Program-made: the position numbers and the translations under genes
In this document: in pieces, positions 1-9,011 of the stretch
How positions within the stretch are numbered: the first letter of the stretch is position 1
How the letters are laid out: each line of letters opens with the position of its first letter
Notes under the pieces: generated by a model
Seen by the model: the letters and a program-made list of their open reading frames with translations, nothing else
What the model was told of the DNA's origin: nothing
Database searches by the model: none
Assembly (NCBI GenBank): GCA_016218715.1
Contig: JACRDG010000112.1
Span: forward strand, 1 to 64,000
Reading direction: 5' to 3'
From: Desulfomonile tiedjei
GTDB taxonomy: Bacteria > Desulfobacterota > Desulfomonilia > Desulfomonilales > Desulfomonilaceae
Length of the DNA: 64,000 nt

Positions 1-1
1 C

Positions 2-508
2 TTAATCCGCATCGACAACGATCACGTCGAGACGCCCGGGGCCGTGCATCCCTACGGTCAGGGTTTGTTCGATATCTCCGGTGCGGCTCGGCCCGGTGAT
101 GAGCGTGATGTTGGCAGGCAGAACTCCGCCGATCGAGCTTAGGTAGTCATCGAGATCTGCGAAGATCCGGTCCGCGCGTACCACCGCCACATGGCGCCGC
201 GCCAGCACGTTGGCCTGCATGGCTTTCCCGTCGGCTGAGGTGCACACGATGCTTCCTGTTTCGGCTATGGCCGCGAGCGCCTCTTCCACCGTGACCTCCG
301 CGGCGGTGTATTTGTCCACGCGCTTCTCTGGGTCAATGCTGAGGCCTTTCTCGATTTTCGTCACTGCTGCACAGTACACCGAGCGATCTTCTCGGAGGAG
401 CTCCGCGATCACCCTCCCGAGTTCCGCCATGGAACTCACTCGCGCGGGAATCGCCTTGACCGCGGTAAGATTCTTCATGAAGAGCGCCGACACCTCCTCC
501 GTGCTCAC
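2..508 (-). CDS. lutC: LutC-like LUD-domain lactate utilization protein
   Basis: This is the third protein of the LutABC iron-sulfur complex that oxidises L-lactate to pyruvate. The 168-residue product is a single LUD domain; the C-terminal half has the family pattern of a D-D-Y-L-S segment, then NITLITGPSRTGDIEQ, and ends in VIVVDAD. I place the start at a GTG whose first bases overlap the lutB stop (GTGA, 505-508), with AGGAGG about 8 nt upstream. An open frame extends further upstream to 622 but lies inside lutB. It is shorter than the ~230-residue E. coli YkgG form, yet the conserved core is intact. Translational coupling to lutB supports the same complex. Confidence 0.87.
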   Translation of the reverse strand: MSTEEVSALFMKNLTAVKAIPARVSSMAELGRVIAELLREDRSVYCAAVTKIEKGLSIDPEKRVDKYTAAEVTVEEALAAIAETGSIVCTSADGKAMQANVLARRHVAVVRADRIFADLDDYLSSIGGVLPANITLITGPSRTGDIEQTLTVGMHGPGRLDVIVVDAD

Positions 509-1869
509 GACATCCGCCTCCTGAGGCTTCTGTCGGCAGGTTGCGGGACGCGGCCCAGGATCTTTTCTCCCGAGAGCAAGACCAGTCCCGGCCACAAGCG
601 GCGCAGAGCCCGCTGTCCCCAATCGAAGGCCCTCGGAGAGTTCACCGCATGTTTGAAACCCGCCATTGCGGCTTTCTCGGACGTCGAGGTCAAACCTTCG
701 GCGATGCGGCGTTCCCGCAAGGTCGCCAGCATCTTGGTGAGTGGCACCTTTACCGGGCAGACTTCGTCACACGCGCCGCACAACGTTGTCCCGTCCAGCA
801 GCGGATACGCCTTGTCCATGCCGTCGAGAAGGACCGTCAGGATAATGCCCATGGGTCCGGGGTACGTGGAACCGTACGCGTGCCCGCCGATCGTCGCGTA
901 CACCGGGCAGGCGTTGAGGCACGCGCTGCAGCGGATGCACTTGAGGATCTCGCGGCAGTCCCCTGCAACGATTTCCGAACGCCCGTTATCCACGAGTACG
1001 ATATGGACCTCTTCGGCTCCTGTGGATTCACCCTGCTTCTTCGGGCCGGTGATGAGCGACACGTAACTCGAGAGGATCTGGCCCGAAGCGGAGCGCGGCA
1101 GGAGCCGCATAAACGTGGCAAGATCGGCGAGGGACGGGATGATCTTTTCGAGGGTCAGCACCGCGATGTGGAGACGCGGCAAGGTGGTGGCCATCCTCCC
1201 GTTCCCTTCATTGGTCACGAGGACCACCGAACCGGTATCGGCAAGCGCAAAGTTTGCGCCGGTGATCCCCGCGTCCGCGGTGAGGAAGTCCTGCCGCAGC
1301 GTGTCGCGAGCGATCTTCAGCAGCTCCAGGTGGTCCTCGGTGTACGGCACCCGGAGCTTTTCTGCAAAGAGCTTGCCTATCTGTTGCCGATTCTTGTGGA
1401 TCGCGGGCGCAAGGATGTGCGACGGCTTCTCCCCAGCCAGTTGCACGATGTACTCGCCGAGGTCGGTTTCGATGACCTGCATCCCCCGTCGATGGAGATG
1501 CTCGTTCAGGTGGATCTCCTCGGTAACCATGGATTTGGACTTTACGATCTTCGTCGCGGACCGGTCTTTGAGGATGTGGAAAATCGTTTCACGGGCCGCT
1601 GCAGCGTCTTTTGCCCGGTGCACGACGGCACCAGCTCTGGTGGCGCTCGCGGCGAAGCGGTCGACATAAGCGCCAAGATCGTCCAGCACCTGCAGCTTAA
1701 TCGCGGACGCTTGGTCGCGGAGCTCTTCCAAAGGGAGCGCCTGGACAGCTTCCCTGCGTTTCTTCTGAAAGATCCCCGTGCACTTCTTCAGCGACTGACG
1801 CAGGGACGCGTCCTTGCACGCGGCACGCGCGTTCTCGTGAAAAGTTAGACTCGTCACAGGCCCGCTCAT
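505..1869 (-). CDS. lutB: LutB-like iron-sulfur lactate oxidase subunit
   Basis: This 454-residue protein is the LutB type: an N-terminal LUD (LutB/LldF) domain of about 300 residues, then a ferredoxin-like region. It has one full CxxCxxCxxxCP set at Cys311, 314, 317 and 321 and a second cluster at Cys364, 367 and 371 (LCGACDEVCP). The motif SLITGPKKQGESTGAEE is typical of the family. The protein passes electrons from lactate within the cytoplasmic LutABC complex. Its ATG overlaps the lutA stop (ATGA, 1866-1869) and its own stop overlaps the lutC start, so the three are translated as a coupled set. The C-terminal ~70 residues beyond the second cluster carry the usual basic tail. Confidence 0.93.
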   Translation of the reverse strand: MSGPVTSLTFHENARAACKDASLRQSLKKCTGIFQKKRREAVQALPLEELRDQASAIKLQVLDDLGAYVDRFAASATRAGAVVHRAKDAAAARETIFHILKDRSATKIVKSKSMVTEEIHLNEHLHRRGMQVIETDLGEYIVQLAGEKPSHILAPAIHKNRQQIGKLFAEKLRVPYTEDHLELLKIARDTLRQDFLTADAGITGANFALADTGSVVLVTNEGNGRMATTLPRLHIAVLTLEKIIPSLADLATFMRLLPRSASGQILSSYVSLITGPKKQGESTGAEEVHIVLVDNGRSEIVAGDCREILKCIRCSACLNACPVYATIGGHAYGSTYPGPMGIILTVLLDGMDKAYPLLDGTTLCGACDEVCPVKVPLTKMLATLRERRIAEGLTSTSEKAAMAGFKHAVNSPRAFDWGQRALRRLWPGLVLLSGEKILGRVPQPADRSLRRRMS

Positions 1870-2588
1870 ATGCCCTCCGCCAGTACTTGTGCAATATGTT
1901 TCACCGAGATGTTGCTTCCAGCACGCTTCAGAGCATCACTGATGTTCATGAGGCAGCCCTGATCGCACCCGGTGACAGTGTCCGCACCGACCCCGACGAT
2001 GTTCTGAGCCTTTTCGTACGCCAGGGACATGGAGACTTCCGGCATCTTGGCCATGAATGCGCCACCGAATCCGCAGCAGCGGTCTGCTTCCGGCAAGGCA
2101 ACGTACTGCGCGCCCTCGATGGACTTAAGGAGCAGGATCGGCTCTTCTCGCACACTCAGTTCCCGGGTGAGCTGACACGAGGCGTGGTACGTGATACTCC
2201 CGCTTCCTCGAAAGCCGGTCTGGTGGGCCTTCAGGACACGAACGAGGAACTGAGTCAACTCGTACGTGCGTGACGCGGTCTGTTCGGCCTTAGCCCTGAG
2301 GCGACTGTCGTCTTTGAACAGGCCCGGATAATGGTGCTTGATCATGGACGCGCACGAACCGGAAGGCACGACAATCGGATCGGGTCCCTCGAACACCGAG
2401 AGGAAGTGCCGCGCTGCTTCCCGGGACACATCCTGGTAACCCACACTGTCCGCGGGCTTCCCGCAGCAGGTTTGTTCTCTGGGGTACGCGACGTCCACGC
2501 CGAAGTACTCGAGCAAACGGACCGTTGCTTCGCCGGTCTCGGGAAAAAACGTGTCAACGAGGCAAGTCCCGAAGAGTTGAACGCGCAT
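1866..2588 (-). CDS. lutA: LutA-like cysteine-rich (CCG-domain) lactate oxidase subunit
   Basis: This 240-residue protein has two CCG-type cysteine-rich domains, as in LutA, GlcF and heterodisulfide reductase HdrB. Visible ligands are Cys9 and Cys41-Cys42 (TCCGKP) in the first domain and Cys138 and Cys171-Cys172 (RCCGFGG) in the second, which bind a non-cubane or standard 4Fe-4S cluster. It is the first gene of lutABC, followed without a gap by lutB. A sigma-70-like promoter lies about 35-65 bp upstream, and a near-perfect palindrome sits just beyond it. No permease or LutR-type regulator is adjacent; the next gene upstream is divergent and unrelated. Confidence 0.93.
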   Translation of the reverse strand: MRVQLFGTCLVDTFFPETGEATVRLLEYFGVDVAYPREQTCCGKPADSVGYQDVSREAARHFLSVFEGPDPIVVPSGSCASMIKHHYPGLFKDDSRLRAKAEQTASRTYELTQFLVRVLKAHQTGFRGSGSITYHASCQLTRELSVREEPILLLKSIEGAQYVALPEADRCCGFGGAFMAKMPEVSMSLAYEKAQNIVGVGADTVTGCDQGCLMNISDALKRAGSNISVKHIAQVLAEGI

Positions 2589-2621
2589 CGCCCTCTACCA
2601 TTCATGGCATAGTGATCAGGC

Positions 2622-2651
2622 AATCTATGCCGGGTCGCGGCTCCGCGTCAA
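2622..2651 (-). promoter_or_regulatory. Predicted sigma-70 promoter of lutABC
   Basis: On the minus strand TTGACG (2646-2651) is followed after 18 nt by TAGATT (2622-2627). Transcription would begin about 25-30 nt before the lutA ATG. The match to consensus is good but unproven. Confidence 0.5.
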
Positions 2652-2683
2652 GCCCCTTCCCTGCCGCGACGAGGGCAGCTCCC

Positions 2684-2702
2684 TCAAATAGGGCCTATTT
2701 GA
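2684..2702. promoter_or_regulatory. Operator-like palindrome between lutA and the GT2 gene
   Basis: TCAAATAGGGCCTATTTGA is a 9-bp inverted repeat around one central base. It sits about 33 bp upstream of the lut -35 box and overlaps a TTGACA (2699-2704) that could be the -35 of the divergent plus-strand gene, whose -10 is weak (ATAGCA around 2722). Its shape and place suggest a dimeric repressor site. No regulator gene for it is in view. Confidence 0.45.
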
Positions 2703-2772
2703 CACCCCGGGTCGTCTTGTGATAGCAAGATGCGAGAACCAGAGCAAACGTTGCGCAAGAAGAGAAGCCCGC

Positions 2773-4383
2773 GTGAGCCACCATCACCATGAAGTGGAAA
2801 GGGCCCTCGAACGTCTCTCCGCCCTGACAAGAGAGTTGGGAGATCGGGTCCCGAGTATCCTGATCGTGGTCAGCGCCTACCAGGGGGTCGCGCGGCTCGA
2901 GGCTACTCTGGCGCAGATACATCCTGACCTGTTTCCCTTGATTCGAGAAATAACCATCTTCGACGTCTTCAGCGAATTACAAGCCGAAGGGGCTTTTCTC
3001 GACCTGCGTCATACTCAGGCCTGGGAGAAGCTCAGGTACGTCCGGATACCGCGACCCTACCATTACGGCGAGAACCTGAAGAACTGCTTCGATTACGCCA
3101 TTAGCAAAGAGTTTGACTACGTAGTTATCCTCCGGGGTGATGGAACGTACGATCCCGCGTATCTGCCGCTCTTTCTGGAAGCAGCGCTCGTCGACGAGTG
3201 CGACGCGGTAATCGGCGATCGGATGGAGCATCCGGGGTCGGTGCGGTTGGCTGCCAACCGGCTCCTTTCGCTGGCGGAAGAGTTGATACTGGGGATGGGC
3301 CTCCGGGACTATCACTGCGGGTACCGTCTCATCGCGACACAGGTGCTCCGAAAGATACCCTACGGTTTGAACGTCAGCGACTATCTCTTCGACCTCCACC
3401 TGCTGATTCAGATCCGGTGCCTCGGCATACGGATCGGCACGGTACCGGTGCCGGAGTTTCACGACAAGGATGTGAGCACGGGCCAAATGATCGCTTACGC
3501 GACGCGGGCCGTTCGCATCGCGATCGGGTACCGCCTGCATCAGCTCCACATCCTCCGTCGGGCCACTTACTTCGTGGATCTCGGCGAGAATTACACACTC
3601 AAACGAAACCGGTACAGTTCGCACATGCAGATTCTCGACTCGCTCAAGCCGGGTTCCATGGTGTTGGACGTCGGATGCGGGCAGAGTCTCCTCGCGGAGG
3701 AGTACGCGCGGCGGGGCATCACAGTGGTCGGGCTGGACAGCATCCCGGCGGAAAAGGTTTCACCGTTCGTGCACCGTTACCTGCGCCACGACCTGGAGAC
3801 GCCTCCAGACCTGCCGTATGGTCGAGAGTTCGATTATATTATTCTGTCAGACGTCATAGAGCACATTGCCAACCGGGATGCGCTCATGAATTCGCTCCGG
3901 CGGCACCTGAAACTCGACGGCAGGCTGATCGCATCCACGGGGAACATCGCCATATGGTTCTACCGGCTGAGCCTTCTGCTCGGGCGCTTCGAGTACGGGC
4001 CGAGAGGGATTCTCGACCGGACACACGTGCATCTGTTTACGCTGGACTCGTTCACGCGGTTCTTCCGGCAGAAAGGGTATCGTTTGCTGGAGGTCCGGTA
4101 CACCCCGATTCCGTTCGAGCTGGTCTTTTCTTCCACCGGGAGGAGTTCGCTGGTGGAAGGGATCACCCGCTGGTATCACCGTCTCACAATGCTCTGGCCG
4201 CGAATGTTTGCCTACCAGTTCATTGTTTCGTGTACGTTCCGTTCGTACGAGTCGGCCCTGGGAGAAGAGACCTGGAAGCCTCTGGAAGAGATGGACTCTT
4301 CAGGGAAATCTCGCGAAGACTTACCAGAGGCGTCCCGCGGCTCCGTCCGGGGAGATACGACTCCCCGGGGCGGAGAAAGATGA
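2773..4383 (+). CDS. GT2 glycosyltransferase fused to a SAM-dependent methyltransferase
   Basis: This 536-residue protein has two domains. Residues about 25-240 are a GT-A family 2 glycosyltransferase: a VVSAYQG strand, an RGDG metal/nucleotide-sugar site at about 121-124, and a later conserved D-Y-H-C-G-Y-R loop, as in polyprenol-phosphate sugar transferases. Residues about 280-430 are a class I methyltransferase with motif I VLDVGCG (297-303), an acidic residue after strand 2 and an ILSDVIEHI strand. No membrane anchor is obvious. I chose the GTG at 2773, which follows a purine-rich GAAGAG; the frame stays open to 2719. It likely acts in surface-glycan synthesis. Its 3' end overlaps the convergent gene by 164 bp. 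Confidence 0.8.
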   Translation: MSHHHHEVERALERLSALTRELGDRVPSILIVVSAYQGVARLEATLAQIHPDLFPLIREITIFDVFSELQAEGAFLDLRHTQAWEKLRYVRIPRPYHYGENLKNCFDYAISKEFDYVVILRGDGTYDPAYLPLFLEAALVDECDAVIGDRMEHPGSVRLAANRLLSLAEELILGMGLRDYHCGYRLIATQVLRKIPYGLNVSDYLFDLHLLIQIRCLGIRIGTVPVPEFHDKDVSTGQMIAYATRAVRIAIGYRLHQLHILRRATYFVDLGENYTLKRNRYSSHMQILDSLKPGSMVLDVGCGQSLLAEEYARRGITVVGLDSIPAEKVSPFVHRYLRHDLETPPDLPYGREFDYIILSDVIEHIANRDALMNSLRRHLKLDGRLIASTGNIAIWFYRLSLLLGRFEYGPRGILDRTHVHLFTLDSFTRFFRQKGYRLLEVRYTPIPFELVFSSTGRSSLVEGITRWYHRLTMLWPRMFAYQFIVSCTFRSYESALGEETWKPLEEMDSSGKSREDLPEASRGSVRGDTTPRGGER

Positions 4384-6157
4384 CCATGACCTGATAGGGA
4401 CCAGCCGCGCTGAGCCTGAACGGAAGCTCCAGCCGCACGTCAACCTCCCGCGTTGTACTGAGGCCCTGAGACCTGACCAACCGATTCTCGAAGAAAATAA
4501 GCGCCTGACCGTCTTCGTGCAACGCGCGGAGACCTCGAATTTCGAGTACCGGAGGAGAGGCATCACCGCGCGCGTTCGTCGGGACGAGGTACACGACAAA
4601 GATATCCTTTCCGGCCAGCGTTCCGTCGTCGGCCCGATCGAACCCCATAGCCGCGTACGGCGGCAGACGACCCAGGTCAGCCGCGGAAAACGAACCGGAC
4701 GGCCACAGGACGCTCTGTTCGATGAACGGGGTCGTCCCTTCAGGCGACGTAATGCGAAGGCCGTTTCCCGCGTCTGCGGTCCTCAGTTCCGGCCACCAGC
4801 TCTTGAAATCGCTCACCGTTGACGGGATATGGAGCGCGAGCATCAGCACGAATATCGGCACCCCGTACCGCGGGCGGACCAGCGAAAGCAGCACCGCAAG
4901 GAACACCACGATCAAGAGATAGTAGAACTCGACGAAATATCGCAGAATCACAAAGGTCCCGAAGAGCCCCAGGACAACATTGAGATAGAGCGTTACCGCG
5001 AGAAGCGCACCAAGCCACAGAGCCAGCGCGCTGCGCGCTTTGACGGTCCGGCACAAACCCACCGGAATCAGCAGAGCGAGCGGCAAGAACTGCGGATTGA
5101 ACGAGAAGAAACTCGGTGGAAACCCTTCGTAATGAGCGAAAGAACGAGAAGCGAGCCCCAGATTTTCTGCCATCTGAGGCGACCCGTAATACGAGACCGT
5201 GTTGAACAGGACATTCCAGAGCATGGTGATCTGCGAGAAAAACAGCTTCGCATTACGGAAGTACGCATAATGCCCTGGATTCTGAAACCGCACGCCGAAA
5301 TCGAACGGCGAATCGAACCGCACGTAATTCAGCAACAGAAGTCCGCCCATGAGGGCAACCGCGAGTCCCAGCGCCAACACGCCGCCCGCCGAAGACGACC
5401 CGGTGTCGTCGGCCTTACTCCAGCGCCAGACGAGCACTCCTGCTGCCGGCAGCACTATCAGGGCAAGCGGAACCCATGTGACCCGTGTCCACGACGCCAG
5501 GACGAACAAGAGCGCGCCCAGCGCCACCGGACCGGATCGCTTCCGCTCGATGCCAGTGATAAGCAGGTACAAGGCAGGGAGCGCGAGCGCAAGACCGAAC
5601 AGGACCTGCTGCTCGTACACGGCAAACCTCCCGAAAAACCAGCCCTCGCCGTGCGGGTACGGGATGACGAAGATCAGTACCCAGGTCAGGACGAGCGCGC
5701 CGATCGGAGCTGCAACGCTCCGGCCTGTCACCTCCGGACCGCGCGATGCATCAGCAGACGCGCATTCAAGTATTCGTGCGATGATCCTTTGATAGAAGTA
5801 GGCGAACAGGAACAAAAAACCGAAAACCATCAGATAGTGACCGACGAATCTCCCGAAAATCGTGGTCAGGACGAGCAGCACCGCAGACGGGAGCAGTCCC
5901 CAGTAGAAATAGTAGTGCCCCCAATACATGAGCGCATCGTGGTAGAACCGCTCCAGCGGTCCCGGAATAATTGAGAGCCTCCCCTGCCCCAGCATGGATG
6001 CCTGAATCTCGTACACCCCGTCGACGATCCCGTTCGCGGTAAATCCGTGCGAAACGAAATAGAGCCACGCCAGCGAAACAAGCAGGGCGTTCGCCAGGAA
6101 CACGGCAGGAACGAGAAGACTGGTCGATGTCAAAGGGGTGTGGGCAGCGGGCTTCAC
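4220..6157 (-). CDS. Polytopic membrane protein, GT-C-like glycosyltransferase candidate
   Basis: This is a 645-residue integral membrane protein with roughly ten hydrophobic segments in the first ~430 residues, then a soluble C-terminal domain of ~190 residues with beta-rich character. After the first membrane span a conserved-looking acidic stretch (F-T-A-N-G-I-V-D-G-V-Y-E) and a later region with H-Y-Y-F-Y-W resemble GT-C polyprenol-dependent glycosyltransferases, but I see no signature that fixes the family. A GTG at 6157 with AGAGAG upstream is the preferred start; a TTG at 6220 is possible. It follows the isoprenylcysteine-methyltransferase-like gene closely. The last 164 bp overlap the convergent GT2-methyltransferase gene. 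Confidence 0.62.
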   Translation of the reverse strand: MKPAAHTPLTSTSLLVPAVFLANALLVSLAWLYFVSHGFTANGIVDGVYEIQASMLGQGRLSIIPGPLERFYHDALMYWGHYYFYWGLLPSAVLLVLTTIFGRFVGHYLMVFGFLFLFAYFYQRIIARILECASADASRGPEVTGRSVAAPIGALVLTWVLIFVIPYPHGEGWFFGRFAVYEQQVLFGLALALPALYLLITGIERKRSGPVALGALLFVLASWTRVTWVPLALIVLPAAGVLVWRWSKADDTGSSSAGGVLALGLAVALMGGLLLLNYVRFDSPFDFGVRFQNPGHYAYFRNAKLFFSQITMLWNVLFNTVSYYGSPQMAENLGLASRSFAHYEGFPPSFFSFNPQFLPLALLIPVGLCRTVKARSALALWLGALLAVTLYLNVVLGLFGTFVILRYFVEFYYLLIVVFLAVLLSLVRPRYGVPIFVLMLALHIPSTVSDFKSWWPELRTADAGNGLRITSPEGTTPFIEQSVLWPSGSFSAADLGRLPPYAAMGFDRADDGTLAGKDIFVVYLVPTNARGDASPPVLEIRGLRALHEDGQALIFFENRLVRSQGLSTTREVDVRLELPFRLSAAGPYQVMVIFLRPGESYLPGRSRGTPLVSLREISLKSPSLPEASRSLLPGPTRTNGTYTKQ

Positions 6158-6244
6158 CGGAAGGTTCTCTCTTCTGTCAGCGCTGTGTCGGGGAAGTGAT
6201 CCGGAGGAACTGTGGCACAAGAACGGGTCAGCCGCAACCTTTCG

Positions 6245-6745
6245 TTACTTTTTGGATTGCGACTTGGTGTCGGAAACCGCGTTCCACGGGGTTACTCGCG
6301 GCATCCAGCGCGGCACGGCCGCGGCGTATTCAGTCCACTGGGACCGGAACTGGCGAGACAGCCATGGCTCTTCGTGAGTGACGACCCTGAGGTGGAAGAA
6401 AACCGCCAGTACGGCCGTGTACACGCCAACCAGCGGCGAGCAGGTGACAAGCGCCCATCCCAAGACCAGTAAAAGAACCCCGATATACATGGGGTTGCGT
6501 ACGTGGCGGTACAAACCCACGACCACGAGACGTTTCGGCGGGTCCCACGGGGCCAGCGTGCCCTTGCCTGAGACGTAGAAATCTCGAACGCACCAGAGAA
6601 GTGCCAGCGCGCCTGCCACCAGAACCGGGTACCCTCCAGCCCACATCTGCCCGCGCCAGGGATCGAGATACGTGATAACCGGTGGAAGGAGGAACGCAAA
6701 GAGCCCTGGCAGAGCGAGAAACGCGAGAAGTGCGCGCAGAAACAT
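6245..6745 (-). CDS. Isoprenylcysteine carboxyl methyltransferase-like membrane protein
   Basis: This 166-residue protein has four to five membrane segments and the C-terminal pattern of the ICMT/PEMT group: R-H-V-R-N-P-M-Y-I-G-V-L (about residues 100-111), then an E-E-P-W-L segment and an R-V-P-R-W-style tail. In bacteria such proteins methylate lipids or unknown small acceptors in the membrane with S-adenosylmethionine. An ATG at 6745 has AGGAG 7 nt upstream, and this start places the first span right at the N-terminus. It probably leads a two-gene unit with the membrane glycosyltransferase-like gene that follows. The substrate cannot be read from sequence. Confidence 0.78.
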   Translation of the reverse strand: MFLRALLAFLALPGLFAFLLPPVITYLDPWRGQMWAGGYPVLVAGALALLWCVRDFYVSGKGTLAPWDPPKRLVVVGLYRHVRNPMYIGVLLLVLGWALVTCSPLVGVYTAVLAVFFHLRVVTHEEPWLSRQFRSQWTEYAAAVPRWMPRVTPWNAVSDTKSQSKK

Positions 6746-6831
6746 GATGGGGCTCCTAACCCCGGACAGCGCCGGCGTTGATGGCTCAGGCACTATCCGG
6801 CTGCCGTCCCCGGCCATTTCGGTTATGCGGG

Positions 6832-6861
6832 AACATACTTCTCCGAGATGCCCCCGGTCAA
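6832..6861 (-). promoter_or_regulatory. Possible sigma-70 promoter for the ICMT-like gene
   Basis: Minus-strand TTGACC (6856-6861), an 18-nt spacer and TATGTT (6832-6837) lie about 90 bp before the ATG at 6745. The spacing is right and the match moderate. Confidence 0.35.
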
Positions 6862-6927
6862 GCAGGAGTGCCGGTCAGCGGCGAAGGAAAGAGAAAACGA
6901 GCGCTCCGTCGGCATGCCCGAAAGGCA

Positions 6928-6957
6928 TTGAACCAATCGCTCGGGGAATGCTACAAG
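6928..6957 (+). promoter_or_regulatory. Possible sigma-70 promoter for the TMTC-like gene
   Basis: TTGAAC (6928-6933), 18 nt, then TACAAG (6952-6957). It lies 52 bp before the GTG at 7009 and is back to back with the minus-strand candidate. Placing transcription here rules out the upstream in-frame codons of the 7009 gene. Confidence 0.38.
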
Positions 6958-7008
6958 TGGAAGCCGGACAGGCTCTATTCCCTTAGCAGCCTTTGGAGTG
7001 CATCGATC

Positions 7009-8994
7009 GTGGAAACCGCGGCCGAAAAGCAACGGGACTCCGTGCTAACGCAGCATCAGCCCCAGCCACGCGACGCCGCGGCAGGGGAAAAACACTGGCA
7101 CTGGATCCTCCTCGGGCTGGGGGTCGCCGTCACGCTGGCGATCTACCTCGCGCATATGGGAACCACGTTTGTAGATTGGGACCTGGTCGCATACCGCGAC
7201 ATCCTCCACTCGACCGATTACCTCAAGACCACCGTGAGCCTGTTTGCCGATCTCAAGGGGAAAGTGGTCTCCGGGTACTACGCGCCGCTCTCGTCCGTGA
7301 GCCTCATGTTGGACAAGTTCTTCATCGGCTCCAACTCGCCGGTCCCCTGGTTCACGCTCTTTCTGAATATCCTCTTTCACTGCCTGAACGGGATTCTGGT
7401 CTTTCAGCTCATGCGCGCGGTCGGGGCTGAGTCGGACGTTGCCGTCCTCGCCGCTTTGATTTTCTTGCTCCATCCGGTGCAGGTCTCGTCGGTTCTCTGG
7501 TTTGCCCAACGCAAGGGGCTCATGGCCACCGCGTTCTATTTGGGGGCGTATCTGGCCTTCATCCGATTTACTCGCAGAGGCAGCGCGGCAACGTACGCGG
7601 CGGCACTCAGCCTTTTTGTTTTCGCGGTTCTCGCCAAACCCACAGTGGTGGTCTTTCCGGTGGCCCTCTGCGTCACCGCGCTCCTCGTCGCGCCACGTGT
7701 CGGTCCCTCCTTACTGGAGTTCACGCGGCATGAGCCAGCGTCCGCGCCGGGAGAGAGACCGGCTCAAGGTGTCGTGGGTGGTGGTTCTCGGGACCGGACA
7801 CCGTCGACGCTCGGGTTCCTCAAGGCAAATCTCATGCCCGTGGCACCGTTCTTCCTGGTCGCGATTCTCTCCGGACTACTCGCCATGGGGAGCGAACATC
7901 TGAGCATGGAGGCGGAGGGAATTCCGGAACTCTCCTTGACGGAGCGACCGGTAATTGCAGGCGCGACCGTCTGGTTCTATCTCGCCAAGGTTCTGTTTCC
8001 CTCCGGACTGAGTCCGATCTATCCCCGCTGGCAGGTGGACATCTCGGAAGCGCTCTGGTGGCTACCGTCCATCGCATTGGTTGGGGCCATGGTGCTTGTA
8101 TGGCTGTATCGAGCCAAAATCGGTTCCCTGTCGATCTGGTGCCTCCTCAATTTTCTCATTCCGCTCGCTCCGGTGTGCGGGTTGCTCAAATTCGCGTACC
8201 TGAGGCTCTCCTTTGTGGCTGACCATTTCCTGTATCTTCCCATGGTAGGAATGTGCGGCCTCTTGGCGATATCAGCGGGGCGAGCCCGGTCCCAGGCCCG
8301 CGGTGGAGCTCGTACGGCAGTCATCGCCGGGATACTGGCCTATCTCATCGTCTGCGCGATCCAGACGTCGCTCTACGCCAGGGCCTGGAATAATTCTATC
8401 AGCCTCTGGACGTACAACCTGCAACGCAACCCCGGAAACTGGACCGCTGCCAACTACCTCGGGCATGCCTTCATGGGAGCCGGCAAGGGTCAGGACGCGA
8501 TCGGGGCATTCCGGAACACACTGACATGGAAGCAACAATACATTGACGAACGGCTGGAGAAGGCGCTCCTCCTGGAACGAGCCGGCAACAGGGAGGCCGC
8601 GGCGAAGGAACAGGCTGAAGCAGCGCGCGTGAAGACGACCCTCGCGGTGGCACTTCACAATCTGGGCAATGCCTATCTGTTGTCCGACCTGCCCGCACAG
8701 GCGGCCGAGCAGTACACCAGGGCGGTGAAACTGGAACCCACGTTTGGCAAGGCGCTTACCAACCTCGGTGTGGCAAATATCGCGATGGGAAAATACCCGG
8801 ACGCGATCGCAATGCTCACCCGGGCCGTAGAATTGGACCCGAACAACTTCGAGGCACACTACAACCTCGGATTCGCGCTGCGTGTGTCCGGCGACCGGGC
8901 TCTTTCAGACAAGCACTTTCAGAAAGCCCGACAACTCCGCCCTCATGTTCCCCCTCCCCAGTTTCCTGCTCCTGGTACTGAAAGCGGCGAATAG
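7009..8994 (+). CDS. TMTC-like membrane protein with C-terminal TPR repeats
   Basis: This 661-residue protein has an N-terminal multi-span GT-C-like domain (about residues 25-480). The first loop after span 1 holds F-V-D-W-D, where GT-C enzymes keep a catalytic acidic residue, and then L-H-P-V-Q-V-S-S-V-L-W, a hallmark of the TMTC/YkgC-type family. Residues about 490-650 hold four to five TPR units (A-L-H-N-L-G-N-A-Y, A-L-T-N-L-G-V-A, A-H-Y-N-L-G-F-A). Eukaryotic TMTC proteins are O-mannosyltransferases; bacterial members are mostly uncharacterised. The GTG at 7009 has GGAG 10 nt upstream. Two paralogues occur at 55953-60611. It converges on the aminotransferase gene. Confidence 0.75.
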   Translation: METAAEKQRDSVLTQHQPQPRDAAAGEKHWHWILLGLGVAVTLAIYLAHMGTTFVDWDLVAYRDILHSTDYLKTTVSLFADLKGKVVSGYYAPLSSVSLMLDKFFIGSNSPVPWFTLFLNILFHCLNGILVFQLMRAVGAESDVAVLAALIFLLHPVQVSSVLWFAQRKGLMATAFYLGAYLAFIRFTRRGSAATYAAALSLFVFAVLAKPTVVVFPVALCVTALLVAPRVGPSLLEFTRHEPASAPGERPAQGVVGGGSRDRTPSTLGFLKANLMPVAPFFLVAILSGLLAMGSEHLSMEAEGIPELSLTERPVIAGATVWFYLAKVLFPSGLSPIYPRWQVDISEALWWLPSIALVGAMVLVWLYRAKIGSLSIWCLLNFLIPLAPVCGLLKFAYLRLSFVADHFLYLPMVGMCGLLAISAGRARSQARGGARTAVIAGILAYLIVCAIQTSLYARAWNNSISLWTYNLQRNPGNWTAANYLGHAFMGAGKGQDAIGAFRNTLTWKQQYIDERLEKALLLERAGNREAAAKEQAEAARVKTTLAVALHNLGNAYLLSDLPAQAAEQYTRAVKLEPTFGKALTNLGVANIAMGKYPDAIAMLTRAVELDPNNFEAHYNLGFALRVSGDRALSDKHFQKARQLRPHVPPPQFPAPGTESGE

Positions 8995-9011
8995 CGTCCC
9001 CGTGCCGCCCA

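Noticed and set aside
505-1848. Long plus-strand frames antisense to lutB
   Set aside because: lutB on the minus strand has complete Fe-S motifs and coupled neighbours; these frames are high-GC shadows with Arg-rich, repeat-free composition.
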